From Streptomyces sp. S465 (GTDB lineage: Bacteria; Actinomycetota; Actinomycetes; Streptomycetales; Streptomycetaceae): a stretch of 64,000 nt of DNA. Each line of letters opens with the position of its first letter. Position 1 is the first letter of the stretch. The notes under the pieces were generated by a model. It ran no database searches. It was not told the DNA's origin and saw only the letters and a program-made list of their open reading frames with translations. Both the position numbers and the translations under genes were made by a program. The stretch spans positions 4,768,001-4,832,000 of the forward strand of contig NZ_CP114036.1 in assembly GCF_026898115.1 (NCBI RefSeq). The letters run 5' to 3'. Positions 16,492 to 24,721 of this stretch are shown here, one piece after another.

Positions 16492-17571
16492 TCAGAGCTC
16501 CTTGCGGAACTCCTCCGCGGCCCGCAGGAAGATCTCGTTCGCCTCGCGCTCGCCGACCGTCACCCGCACACCCTCGCCCGGGAACGGCCGGACCACCACG
16601 CCCGCCGCCTGGCACGCCGCGGCGAAGTCGGCCGTGCGCTCCCCCAGCCGCAGCCAGACGAAGTTCGCCTGGGAGTCCGGGACCGTCCAGCCCTGGGCGG
16701 CCAGCGCCTCCCACACCCGGCCCCGCTCGGTGACCAGCGCGTCCACCCGCTCCCGCAGCGCGTCCTCACTGCGCAGCGAGGCCACCGCCGCGTCCTGGGC
16801 GAGCTGGCTGACGCCGAACGGCACCGCCGTCTTGCGCAGCGCCGCCGCCACCGGCTCATGAGCGATCGCGAAGCCGACCCGCAGCCCGGCCAGGCCGTAC
16901 GCCTTGGAGAAGGTGCGCAGCACGCACACGTTCGGCCGGTCACGGTAGAGGTCGACGCCGTTGGGGACCCGCTCGTCCCGGATGAACTCGACGTACGCCT
17001 CGTCCAGCACCACCAGCACATCGGACGGCACCCGGTCCAGGAAGCGCTCCAGCTCGGCGCGGCGCACCACGGTGCCGGTCGGGTTGTTGGGGTTACAGAC
17101 GAAAATCAGCCGAGTACGGTCGGTGATCGCGTCCGCCATCGCCTCCAGATCGTGCTCCTCGGCGTCGGTCAACGGGACCTGCACCGACGTCGCGCCCGCG
17201 ATCTGAGTGATGATCGGATATGCCTCGAAGGACCGCCAGGCGTAGATCACCTCATCGCCCGGCCCCGCCGTGGACTGGACCAGCTGCTGGGCGACGCCGA
17301 CCGAGCCGGTCCCGGTGGCCAGATGCTCCAGCGGCACGTCGAAGCGGTCCGCGAGCTCGGCGATCAGCTCGGTGCAGGCGAGGTCCGGGTAGCGGTTGAG
17401 AGCGGCGGCGGCGTTCGCCGCGGTCTCCAGCACCCCGGCCAGCGGCGGATAGGGGTTCTCGTTGGAGGACAGCTTGAAGGCCCGGGGGCCGCCCGCGGCG
17501 GCCGGCTTGCCGGGCTTGTACGTCGGAATGCCGTCCAGCACGGCGCGCAGCTTGGGGCTCTTCTCGGTCAC
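16492..17571 (-). CDS. Histidinol-phosphate / aromatic aminotransferase family
   Basis: A 359-residue fold-type I PLP aminotransferase of the HisC family. Seen are the substrate-end motif KLSSNENPYPP, the PLP-binding NPNNPTGT, DEAYVEF, and the Schiff-base lysine in TFSKAYGLAGLR. The C-terminus has the substrate-binding arginine in PFPGEGVRVTVGEREANE. It could act as histidinol-phosphate or phenylalanine aminotransferase. It is not in a his operon, so a second, aromatic-type HisC paralogue is likely. The GTG start has GGAGGA 6-8 bases upstream. It diverges from a LacI-type regulator across a 405-bp gap. Confidence 0.87.
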   Translation of the reverse strand: MTEKSPKLRAVLDGIPTYKPGKPAAAGGPRAFKLSSNENPYPPLAGVLETAANAAAALNRYPDLACTELIAELADRFDVPLEHLATGTGSVGVAQQLVQSTAGPGDEVIYAWRSFEAYPIITQIAGATSVQVPLTDAEEHDLEAMADAITDRTRLIFVCNPNNPTGTVVRRAELERFLDRVPSDVLVVLDEAYVEFIRDERVPNGVDLYRDRPNVCVLRTFSKAYGLAGLRVGFAIAHEPVAAALRKTAVPFGVSQLAQDAAVASLRSEDALRERVDALVTERGRVWEALAAQGWTVPDSQANFVWLRLGERTADFAAACQAAGVVVRPFPGEGVRVTVGEREANEIFLRAAEEFRKEL

Positions 17572-17976
17572 CGACAGTCCTCCTCGACCCATCCTGTCCC
17601 GGGCCGTGTGCAGCGTTCGCACACGGCAATACTGCACACCTTATGAGGATTCCCCCGTTCCGCGTACCCGCCGGGCGCCGCCGCGTACCCGCCCCCGGCG
17701 CCCGCGTACCGACCGGGGGGAGCGCCCCGCTTTTCCGCGCGCGCCCGTGGCGAGCGCCGTGGCGCGCATCCCCCGTGCAGGTGAGTTGAGACCTCTTCGA
17801 GACATGTATCAAACAGCAGGCACAGATATGCCAAAGGCGACCAGAGGCCCGACGGATGGCCCAACTGGCTTCCATTCCAAGGGAATTGAGGAAGGCGCTC
17901 ATGCAGAAACGTGCCTTCCGAATACCGATGGCGGAATCGCGCAGACCGCCCGCCCGAGCCCTACTATCGGCTGGCC
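17572..17976. promoter_or_regulatory. Divergent promoter region with inverted repeat
   Basis: This 405-bp gap separates the aminotransferase gene and the LacI-type regulator. GTGTGCAG (17606-17613) and CTGCACAC (17632-17639) form an inverted repeat about 35 bp before the aminotransferase start; an inner pair GTGTGC/GCACAC gives a second possible operator. CGCGTACCC recurs at 17661, 17682 and 17704. A TACTAT element at 17962-17967 precedes the regulator start by about 9 bases. Confidence 0.5.
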
Positions 17977-19077
17977 ATGACAGCAGCAGGGAAGCACCAG
18001 GTGAGCCGGTCGGCCGGCCGCCGGTTAGGGCGGGCGGGCATCCGGGACGTGGCCGCCGCCGCCGGGGTCTCGATCACGACCGTCTCCGACGCGCTCAACG
18101 GCAAGGGCCGGCTCCCGGAGGCCACCCGCCGCCATGTCCGCGAGGTCGCCGAGCGGCTGGGTTACCGCCCGTCCGCAGCGGCCCGCACCCTCCGTACCGG
18201 CAAGTCCGGCCTCATCGGCCTGACCGTGACCACGTACGGGGATGAACCTTTCACCTTCACCGAGTTCGCCTACTTCGCCGAGATGGCGCGGGCCGCCACC
18301 TCCGCCGCGCTGGCCCGCGGCTACGCCCTCGTCATCCTCCCCGCCACCTCCCGCCACGACGTGTGGTCCAACGTCGCCCTCGACGGCACCGTGGTGATCG
18401 ACCCCTCCGACCACGATCCGGTCGTCACCGAGCTGCTGCGCCAAGGCATCCCCGTCGTGAGCGACGGCCGCCCGGCCGGCGCCCTGCCCGTCACCGCCTG
18501 GGTCGACAACGACCACGAGGCGGCGGTGCTCGGACTGCTCGACCATCTCGCCGAGGCCGGCGCCCGCCGGATCGGACTGCTCACCGGCACCTCCACCGAC
18601 ACCTACACCCGGCTGTCCACCACGGCGTACCTGCGCTGGTGCGAACGTGTGGGACAGGACCCGGTCTATGAGGCGTACCCGGCCCACGACCCCTGTGCCG
18701 GGGCCGTCGCCGCCGACCGGCTGCTCGCCCGCCCCGACCGCCCCGACGCGGTCTACGGCCTCTTCGACCCCAACGGCACCGATCTGCTCGCCGCCGCCCG
18801 CCGCTACGGACTGCGCGTCCCGGACGATCTGCTGCTGGTCTGCTGTAGCGAATCGACCGTTTACCGCACCACCGAGCCACCCATCACGACCCTCTCACTC
18901 AAACCCCGCCGGATCGGCACGGCGGTCGTCCAGCTGCTCATCGACGCCATCGAGGGCCTTGACCCCGACCAGCCGGTCGAGCAGGTCATACCCACCGAAT
19001 TGATGGTGCGGACGTCGTCACAGCGCCGTCCGCCGCGTACGACGGTCAGCGCCCCGCGCAGCCGCGCCGGAGGCTGA
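17977..19077 (+). CDS. LacI-family transcriptional regulator
   Basis: A 366-residue repressor. The N-terminal helix-turn-helix and hinge read GIRDVAAAAGVSITTVSDALNGKGRLPEATR and VAERLGYRPSAAARTL (residues about 20-70). They are followed by a periplasmic-binding-protein-like effector domain with VDNDHEAAVLGLLDHLAEAGARRIGLLTG and PDAVYGLFDPNGTDLLAAARRYGLRVPDDLLLV. The effector is unknown, and no sugar transport operon adjoins it. The start ATG has no ribosome site and a TACTAT box lies about 9 bases upstream, consistent with a leaderless mRNA. It may act on the divergent aminotransferase gene (inference). Confidence 0.9.
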   Translation: MTAAGKHQVSRSAGRRLGRAGIRDVAAAAGVSITTVSDALNGKGRLPEATRRHVREVAERLGYRPSAAARTLRTGKSGLIGLTVTTYGDEPFTFTEFAYFAEMARAATSAALARGYALVILPATSRHDVWSNVALDGTVVIDPSDHDPVVTELLRQGIPVVSDGRPAGALPVTAWVDNDHEAAVLGLLDHLAEAGARRIGLLTGTSTDTYTRLSTTAYLRWCERVGQDPVYEAYPAHDPCAGAVAADRLLARPDRPDAVYGLFDPNGTDLLAAARRYGLRVPDDLLLVCCSESTVYRTTEPPITTLSLKPRRIGTAVVQLLIDAIEGLDPDQPVEQVIPTELMVRTSSQRRPPRTTVSAPRSRAGG

Positions 19078-19319
19078 ACTGAGGCTGACTCAAGGACGTC
19101 CCGAGAATGACCCGGGGAGGACCTGAGGCCAATGGGCTTCCCCTACCGGGCCAATCCGGGATAAAAGTCCGTCCAAGCAGGAGTGAGCACCGATTGACGG
19201 CACCCTGGTGCGTCACAAGCCCTCACGGTCATTCCTATGATGGGCGGACGACACCGCGGACCGCCGTCGACCAGGCAAGGTCCACAAGGTGGCACGGCGG
19301 CGTGATGGTGGAGGGGTCG

Positions 19320-20519
19320 ATGACTCAGGGGGCCGGTCTGGAAGCCACGGCAGGGACCACGGGCGCGATCCCACCCGTGCCCGCGTACGGGGCGTCCACC
19401 CCGCCCAGCGGGGTCGCGCCCGCGGCCGTACCGCCCGGCTCCGCCCCCGCCGCACCGGGCCCCGCCGCGCCCGTACCGCCGCCCGCGCCCGCGCCCGGAG
19501 AGCCCGTGCCCGCCCCCGGGGCGCCCGCGCCCGCCACGCTTCCGCCCGCCGAGTACACCCCGACCGAGCGGCTCCCCGTCCTCGGCCCGGGGCACACCAT
19601 CCCGGACACCCCGCTCGTCCCGCCGCAGGACCGCCCCACCGTCGCCCTCACCCCGGTGCCCGAGCCCGAGCACGGCCCGCTCGCCAAGGACGAGGGCCCC
19701 GGCCCGCTGTACGTCGTGGGCGATGTCCACGGCTACCACGACGAACTGCGCGAGGCACTCGCCGCCGAGGGCCTCATCGACGCCAAGGGCAACTGGGCCG
19801 CGGGCAACGCCCGGCTGTGGTTCCTCGGCGACTTCACCGACCGCGGCCCGGACGGCATCGGCGTCATCGACCTGGTCATGCAGCTCTCCGCCGAGGCCGC
19901 CGCCGCGGGCGGCTACTGCAAGGCGCTGATGGGCAATCACGAACTGCTGCTGATCGGCGCCAAGCGATTCGGCGACACGCCCGTCAACTCCGGTGCCGGA
20001 ACGGCCTCCTTCCAGGCCGCCTGGCTGCTGAACGGCGGTCAGCACACCGACATGGAGCGGCTCGAGGACCACCACGTCCAGTGGATGTCCCGGCTGGACG
20101 CGATGGCGGAGGAGGACGGGCATCTGCTGGTCCACTCCGACACCACCGCCTATCTGGAGTACGGCGACTCGATCGAGGCCGTCAACGACGCCGTCACCGA
20201 GACACTTCAGCGCAGCGACGCCGACGAGTGCTGGGACCTGTTCCGCAAATTCACCAAGCGGTTCGCCTTCCGCGACGAGGAGACCGGGCCGACAGCCGCC
20301 CGCGAACTGCTCGACACCTACGGCGGGCAGCGCATCGTCCACGGCCACAGCCCCATCCCGTATCTGCTCGGCGAGGTCGGCTCGGAGGACGGCGAGGACG
20401 GCGGCACGCCCGCCGTCGAGGGCCCGCACGTCTACGCGGACAACCTCGCGGTGGCCATGGACGGCGGCATCACCATGGCCGGAAAACTGCTGGTCGTCCA
20501 ACTTCCGCTGGCCAACTGA
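19320..20519 (+). CDS. PPP-type metallophosphoesterase (Ser/Thr phosphatase-like)
   Basis: A 399-residue protein. Residues 1-125 are a Pro/Ala-rich, probably disordered region. The catalytic domain carries the PPP signature: GDVHGY, GDFTDRG and GNHE, then a metal His in LLVHSD and a final IVHGHSP. These bind two metal ions, as in bacterial Ser/Thr or Ap4A-type phosphatases. There is no signal peptide, so it is cytoplasmic. The ATG at 19320 follows GGAGGGG by few bases; an in-frame ATG five codons earlier overlaps that site. The substrate is unknown. A membrane protein gene follows 191 bp downstream. Confidence 0.88.
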   Translation: MTQGAGLEATAGTTGAIPPVPAYGASTPPSGVAPAAVPPGSAPAAPGPAAPVPPPAPAPGEPVPAPGAPAPATLPPAEYTPTERLPVLGPGHTIPDTPLVPPQDRPTVALTPVPEPEHGPLAKDEGPGPLYVVGDVHGYHDELREALAAEGLIDAKGNWAAGNARLWFLGDFTDRGPDGIGVIDLVMQLSAEAAAAGGYCKALMGNHELLLIGAKRFGDTPVNSGAGTASFQAAWLLNGGQHTDMERLEDHHVQWMSRLDAMAEEDGHLLVHSDTTAYLEYGDSIEAVNDAVTETLQRSDADECWDLFRKFTKRFAFRDEETGPTAARELLDTYGGQRIVHGHSPIPYLLGEVGSEDGEDGGTPAVEGPHVYADNLAVAMDGGITMAGKLLVVQLPLAN

Positions 20520-20710
20520 GGATTCAGCGGGCATTCCCCGGGGCAGATAGACAGTTTCCGCGGCGCGGAAGCAATTCGCGAAACCTGCTGTCACCCCGCG
20601 CCGGATCGGCTCTACCATCGGCTTATCCGTCGCAGGCTCTCCTCCGTTTCCGCCGGACTGCCCGGTGAAAGCCGGCGTCACGGCCCTACGGAGCATCGGG
20701 GGATGCACCC

Positions 20711-21559
20711 ATGAAAAGCGCTCCGCACCTGCTGCCCGAGGACCGCCCGGAGTTCGAGCGGGTTCTCGACGAGGCATTGCGCACCGCGGACCGCCGCCCG
20801 GACCTCACCGGCATCGGGCAGCGGCTCACCGCCGAACAGCTGCGCACCATGGCGCTCGGCGCCTCGGCCGCGATCTCGGCATGCGCGGCCGCCGAGTACC
20901 AGGAGTACCGCGCCACTCGCGCCAAACTACGCGAGCCCATGCCGCGCTTCCCGCTCGGCGGGGACGCCGGTGAGCGCGAGCACCCGGACGGGACGGCGGG
21001 GCTCGCCGGCGCGATGCAGGACGCCGCGGGGGCGGGGCTCGTCGCCATGCTGGCGGTGCTGGCCCCGGTGCTCGCCGGAACCGCCGCGATCATCTTCCTC
21101 ATCGTCGGCTACGTCCTCAAGGTCCTGGACCCCGCCCCGTCCATCGCACAGCCGATGGTCACCGCGGGCTGGCTCTTCGCCGCCCTGACCGCCGCGGGCA
21201 TCCTGGTCGCCGCCGTCGGCCTGCTCCTGACCGCGCTGCGGAACGGCTCCAGCGCGGTCCGGGGCGAGGCGCGCAGCGAGCTGCTCGAGGAGGTGGACCG
21301 CGCCAGAGAGGTCTGGCGCCAGGCCCTGCTGGAGCGCGGCATCCTGCCGTTCCTCCGCGAGGCCCTGGCCAACCCCTCGGCCCCGTCCCCCTCCGCCTAC
21401 GTCCCGAGAAACCCCGAAACCGTCAGCCGCACCCCGCACCTCGGCTACAGCCGTCCCGGCTTCAGCACCGAACGCGAAACCCCCAGGTCCCGCCCCCACT
21501 ACAGCAGCCCGGACTACACCAGCCCCGACTACGGCGGGCCGGAGCACCAGCCGGATTAG
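20711..21559 (+). CDS. Streptomyces membrane protein of unknown function
   Basis: A 282-residue protein not recognised beyond being a conserved-looking actinomycete type. The N-terminal ~95 residues are soluble and helical (LPEDRPEFERVLDEALRTAD). Two hydrophobic hairpin helices follow at about 112-140 and 150-180. Then comes an amphipathic, charged segment (RSELLEEVDRAREVWRQALLERGILPFLREAL) that may form a coiled coil, and a polar tail with SSPDYTSPDYGGPE repeats. The ATG follows GGGGGATGCACCC. Topology suggests both ends are cytoplasmic. It lies on the same strand as the phosphatase, but a 191-bp gap argues for its own promoter. Confidence 0.75.
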   Translation: MKSAPHLLPEDRPEFERVLDEALRTADRRPDLTGIGQRLTAEQLRTMALGASAAISACAAAEYQEYRATRAKLREPMPRFPLGGDAGEREHPDGTAGLAGAMQDAAGAGLVAMLAVLAPVLAGTAAIIFLIVGYVLKVLDPAPSIAQPMVTAGWLFAALTAAGILVAAVGLLLTALRNGSSAVRGEARSELLEEVDRAREVWRQALLERGILPFLREALANPSAPSPSAYVPRNPETVSRTPHLGYSRPGFSTERETPRSRPHYSSPDYTSPDYGGPEHQPD

Positions 21560-21677
21560 CACTGGTGGGCGGTTTGTCCACGGAATGATCCATTACCAGC
21601 CTATCGAGCGAACTTCCGCCCGTTCGGGGGAATTGCGCGCCGGTTGTGTTTAGCGTCCGTCGCGGAGGTGATGCGCG

Positions 21678-22550
21678 ATGCGCAAACACAACACACCGCA
21701 GGGATCATCGGCCCGGCGCGACGCCATGGACGTCAACGATTTCGTCTACGCGGCCACGGGGGCCCGAGTCCGAAGGTTGACCCTGCCCAACGGAGAGCAC
21801 TGGTTCCCCGCTGCCGACGTATGCCGAGAGCTCGGCTACACCACGACGCGAAAGGCTCTCCTCGATCATGTACCGGAAGAGCGGCGAGAGTCTCTCGAGA
21901 CTGTGACTGGAAGTCACAGTCTCAGCATTCCCGCAGGTAGGGAATGGCGACGAGACTTGCAGCTCGTCGATCTAGAAGGACTCATCCTCTTGGTGAACGG
22001 CTGCACCAAGCCCACGTGCCTGCCCTTCAAACAGTGGGTGTCGAGGGTGATCGCCACCATCCAGCGCGAGGGCTCGTACGCGCTGGACGTCTCGGAGGTC
22101 TCCCGCCCCGTACCACCGACCGAGCTCATGGACGCGATCGTCCGACTGGAGATGCGGACTGAACGCTTCCATACGGAAGTACTGGCTTCCCTCCACCGCT
22201 CCGAGCAGGCATGGTCACAAATCCTCGATGCTCTGGGCTGCCGATCGGGCGCGGAGCCCGAACCCGACAAGCGAGAGCTGAGGCTCAGGACGGAAGACCT
22301 GTTCGCGCAGTGGAAGGACCGGCTGAGCATCACCGAGGACGTGTGGGCGGTGGCCGTCTACATCATTCCCACACTGGCGGAAGCCGGCCGGGTCGGTCAC
22401 TCGCTGGAGACGCTCGCGAGCAAAACGGGGCTCACCCGGCAGCGGGTCCACGCCTGTCTGCGGTTCCTTCAGAAGCACCGCTGCATCCGCCAGCAAGGGG
22501 TGACGGACGGCGGGCAGCCGGTCTATGTGGCCGAGCTGCCGCCCGCGTAG
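21678..22550 (+). CDS. BRO-domain (antirepressor-like) DNA-binding protein
   Basis: A 290-residue protein. Residues about 20-125 are a BRO-N domain (LTLPNGEHWFPAADVCRELGYTTTRKALLDHV, then LVDLEGLILLVNGCTKPTCLPFKQWVSRVIATIQREGSY), as in phage antirepressors and baculovirus BRO proteins. The C-terminal ~90 residues look like a winged helix (LETLASKTGLTRQRVHACLRFLQKHRCI). A near-ideal GGAGGTGATG ribosome site precedes the ATG. No other phage gene is nearby, so it is probably a domesticated regulator, not part of a prophage. GC content is somewhat lower than in neighbours. The target is unknown. Confidence 0.82.
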   Translation: MRKHNTPQGSSARRDAMDVNDFVYAATGARVRRLTLPNGEHWFPAADVCRELGYTTTRKALLDHVPEERRESLETVTGSHSLSIPAGREWRRDLQLVDLEGLILLVNGCTKPTCLPFKQWVSRVIATIQREGSYALDVSEVSRPVPPTELMDAIVRLEMRTERFHTEVLASLHRSEQAWSQILDALGCRSGAEPEPDKRELRLRTEDLFAQWKDRLSITEDVWAVAVYIIPTLAEAGRVGHSLETLASKTGLTRQRVHACLRFLQKHRCIRQQGVTDGGQPVYVAELPPA

Positions 22551-22560
22551 CCGCACAGAA

Positions 22561-22599
22561 GGGTCCGAAGTCGCAAAACGACGTTGCGGCTTCGGACCC
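22561..22599. terminator. Hairpin after the BRO gene
   Basis: GGGTCCGAAG (22561-22570) pairs with CTTCGGACCC (22590-22599), extended by CGCAA/TTGCG after one T-G wobble. The 16-bp stem has a 7-base loop. It lies 11 bp past the BRO gene stop. Confidence 0.82.
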
Positions 22600-22715
22600 A
22601 ACCCGCAGCGTAGCGCCTGACCTTCCTGCCACGTGACGCTTTCGGCAACCTGACGGATCTCCACCTTCCGCGGAGCGTCGCGCACCGGGCGCGACGGGCG
22701 CCACGACGCGGAGAC

Positions 22716-22750
22716 GCCGGCCCCCGGGAACCGCGTTCCCGGGGGCCGGC
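22716..22750. terminator. Hairpin after thiC
   Basis: GCCGGCCCCCGGGAA (22716-22730) pairs perfectly with 22736-22750 over 15 bp with a 5-base loop. It lies 22 bp beyond the thiC stop. Confidence 0.85.
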
Positions 22751-22771
22751 GGCCGGAATCCGTGGTGCGCC

Positions 22772-24541
22772 TCAGTCCGTGATCGGCAGGTAGACGCGGT
22801 TGCCCGCGGCGGCGAACTCCTTGGACTTCTGGGCCATACCGGCCTCCGCCTCCGCCTCCACCGTGTCCATCGCACCGCCGTGCTCGCGGCGGATGTCCTG
22901 GGAGATCTTCATCGAACAGAATTTCGGTCCGCACATCGAGCAGAAGTGCGCCGTCTTGGCCGGCTCCGCCGGAAGCGTCTCGTCGTGGAAGGAGCGGGCC
23001 GTGTCCGGGTCGAGGGCCAGGTTGAACTGGTCCTCCCAGCGGAATTCGAAGCGCGCGTCGGACAGCGCGTCGTCCCACGCCTGGGCGTCCGGGTGCCCCT
23101 TGGCCAGATCGGCCGCATGGGCGGCGATCTTGTAGGTGATCACGCCGGTCTTGACGTCATCGCGGTCCGGCAGGCCCAAGTGCTCCTTGGGGGTGACGTA
23201 GCAGAGCATCGCCGTGCCCCACCAGGCGATCATCGCCGCGCCGATGCCCGAGGTGATGTGGTCGTAGGCGGGGGCGATATCGGTGGTGAGGGGGCCCAGG
23301 GTGTAGAACGGGGCCTCCTCGCAGATCTCCTGCTGGAGGTCGATGTTCTCCTTGATCTTGTGCATCGGGACATGGCCCGGCCCCTCGATCATCGTCTGGA
23401 CGCCGTGCTCCTTGGCGATCCGGTTGAGCTCACCGAGCGTCCGCAACTCCGCGAACTGCGCCTCGTCATTGGCGTCGGCGATCGACCCCGGGCGCAGTCC
23501 GTCACCCAGCGAGTAGGTGACGTCGTACGCCGCCAGGATCTCGCACAGCTCCTCGAAGTGCGTGTAGAGGAAGGACTCCTTGTGGTGGGCGAGGCACCAC
23601 GCCGCCATGATGGAGCCGCCGCGGGAGACGATGCCGGTCTTGCGGCGGGCGGTCAGGGGTACGTACGGCAGCCGGACGCCGGCGTGGACGGTCATGTAGT
23701 CGACGCCCTGCTCGGCCTGTTCGATGACCGTGTCCTTGTAGATCTCCCAGGTCAGTTCCTCGGCCTTGCCGTCGACCTTCTCCAGCGCCTGATAGAGCGG
23801 CACCGTGCCGATGGGCACCGGGGAGTTGCGCAGCACCCATTCGCGGGTGGTGTGGATGTTGCGCCCGGTCGAGAGGTCCATGACCGTGTCGGCGCCCCAG
23901 CGGGTCGCCCAGGTCATCTTCTCGACCTCCTCCTCGATGGAGGAGGTGACGGCGGAGTTGCCGATGTTGGCGTTGACCTTCACCAGGAACCGCTTGCCGA
24001 TGATCATCGGCTCGATCTCCGGGTGGTTGACGTTGGCCGGCAGGACGGCGCGGCCCGCCGCGATCTCCTCCCGGACCACCTCGGGGGAGACGTTCTCGCG
24101 GAGCGCCACGTACTCCATCTCCGCCGTGATCTCCCCCCGCCGCGCATAGGCGAGTTGGGTCACGGGGACGCCTTCCCGACCGCGCCGCGGCTGGCGCGGC
24201 CGGCCGGGGAAGACCGCGTCGAGGTTGCGCAGCCCCCCGCGGGGCGCGGTGTGTTTGATCCCGTCGTCCTCGGGACGGACAGGACGGCCCGCGTACTCCT
24301 CGGTGTCACCGCGGGCGACGATCCAGTTGTGCCGCAGCGGCTCCAGGCCGCGGCGGACATCGGTTTCGATGGTGGGGTCGGTGTACGGACCGGACGTGTC
24401 GTACAACGTCACGTCCTGGCCATTGGTGAGGTGCACCCGGCGGACCGGGACCCGAAGGTCCGGACGTGAACCCTCGACATATCCCTTATGCCAGCCGAAT
24501 TCGGCCTTCTCGGCACGTGTGTGTGCATCCTGCTGAGTCAT
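22772..24541 (-). CDS. thiC: Phosphomethylpyrimidine synthase ThiC
   Basis: A 589-residue radical-SAM enzyme converting aminoimidazole ribotide to HMP phosphate in thiamine synthesis. The C-terminal cluster motif CSMCGPKFCSM (CX2CX4C) is present. Core motifs include ANIGNSAVTSSIEEEVEKM, MTVHAGV, SRGGSIMAAWCLAHHKE, IEGPGHVPMHKI and GPLTTDIAPAYDHITSGIG. The ATG at 24541 has GGGAG 8 bases upstream, itself the 3' end of a TPP riboswitch, so TPP binding would sequester the ribosome site. It is a single-gene transcript. Length and residues are normal. Confidence 0.98.
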   Translation of the reverse strand: MTQQDAHTRAEKAEFGWHKGYVEGSRPDLRVPVRRVHLTNGQDVTLYDTSGPYTDPTIETDVRRGLEPLRHNWIVARGDTEEYAGRPVRPEDDGIKHTAPRGGLRNLDAVFPGRPRQPRRGREGVPVTQLAYARRGEITAEMEYVALRENVSPEVVREEIAAGRAVLPANVNHPEIEPMIIGKRFLVKVNANIGNSAVTSSIEEEVEKMTWATRWGADTVMDLSTGRNIHTTREWVLRNSPVPIGTVPLYQALEKVDGKAEELTWEIYKDTVIEQAEQGVDYMTVHAGVRLPYVPLTARRKTGIVSRGGSIMAAWCLAHHKESFLYTHFEELCEILAAYDVTYSLGDGLRPGSIADANDEAQFAELRTLGELNRIAKEHGVQTMIEGPGHVPMHKIKENIDLQQEICEEAPFYTLGPLTTDIAPAYDHITSGIGAAMIAWWGTAMLCYVTPKEHLGLPDRDDVKTGVITYKIAAHAADLAKGHPDAQAWDDALSDARFEFRWEDQFNLALDPDTARSFHDETLPAEPAKTAHFCSMCGPKFCSMKISQDIRREHGGAMDTVEAEAEAGMAQKSKEFAAAGNRVYLPITD

Positions 24542-24550
24542 GAGACCCAC

Positions 24551-24640
24551 TCCCTACGCCGGCATTACCCGGTAACAGGTTCAGCGGTCGGCGCAGCTGT
24601 CAGCGTCAGCGCCCTCTCAGCCCGGTGCTCCGAGCTCCCG
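24551..24640 (-). promoter_or_regulatory. TPP riboswitch (thi box)
   Basis: On the minus strand this reads GGGAGCTCGGAGCACCGGG, CTGAGAGGG, CGACCGCTGAACCTG, then CCGGGTAATGCCGGCGTAGG. These are the conserved P2/J and pyrophosphate-sensor elements of the TPP aptamer, directly before thiC. The terminal GGGAG is also the thiC ribosome site, implying translational control. Confidence 0.96.
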
Positions 24641-24671
24641 CGATTGCAAAGGTGGTCCCCACGCTAACGGT

Positions 24672-24680
24672 TTATCCACA
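24672..24680 (+). promoter_or_regulatory. DnaA-box match in the thiC-yibE/F gap
   Basis: TTATCCACA matches the DnaA box consensus exactly. It is a single box between divergent genes, so its significance is uncertain. Confidence 0.45.
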
Positions 24681-24721
24681 GTGCTGACCAGGGGGCCCAC
24701 TTCTCTTGCGATGATGCGACC

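Noticed and set aside
16492..17571. Naming the aminotransferase hisC
   Set aside because: No his operon context; aromatic aminotransferase activity is equally likely.
20520..22771. tRNA or att site near the BRO gene
   Set aside because: I looked for GGTTCGAATCC-type T-arms and found none.
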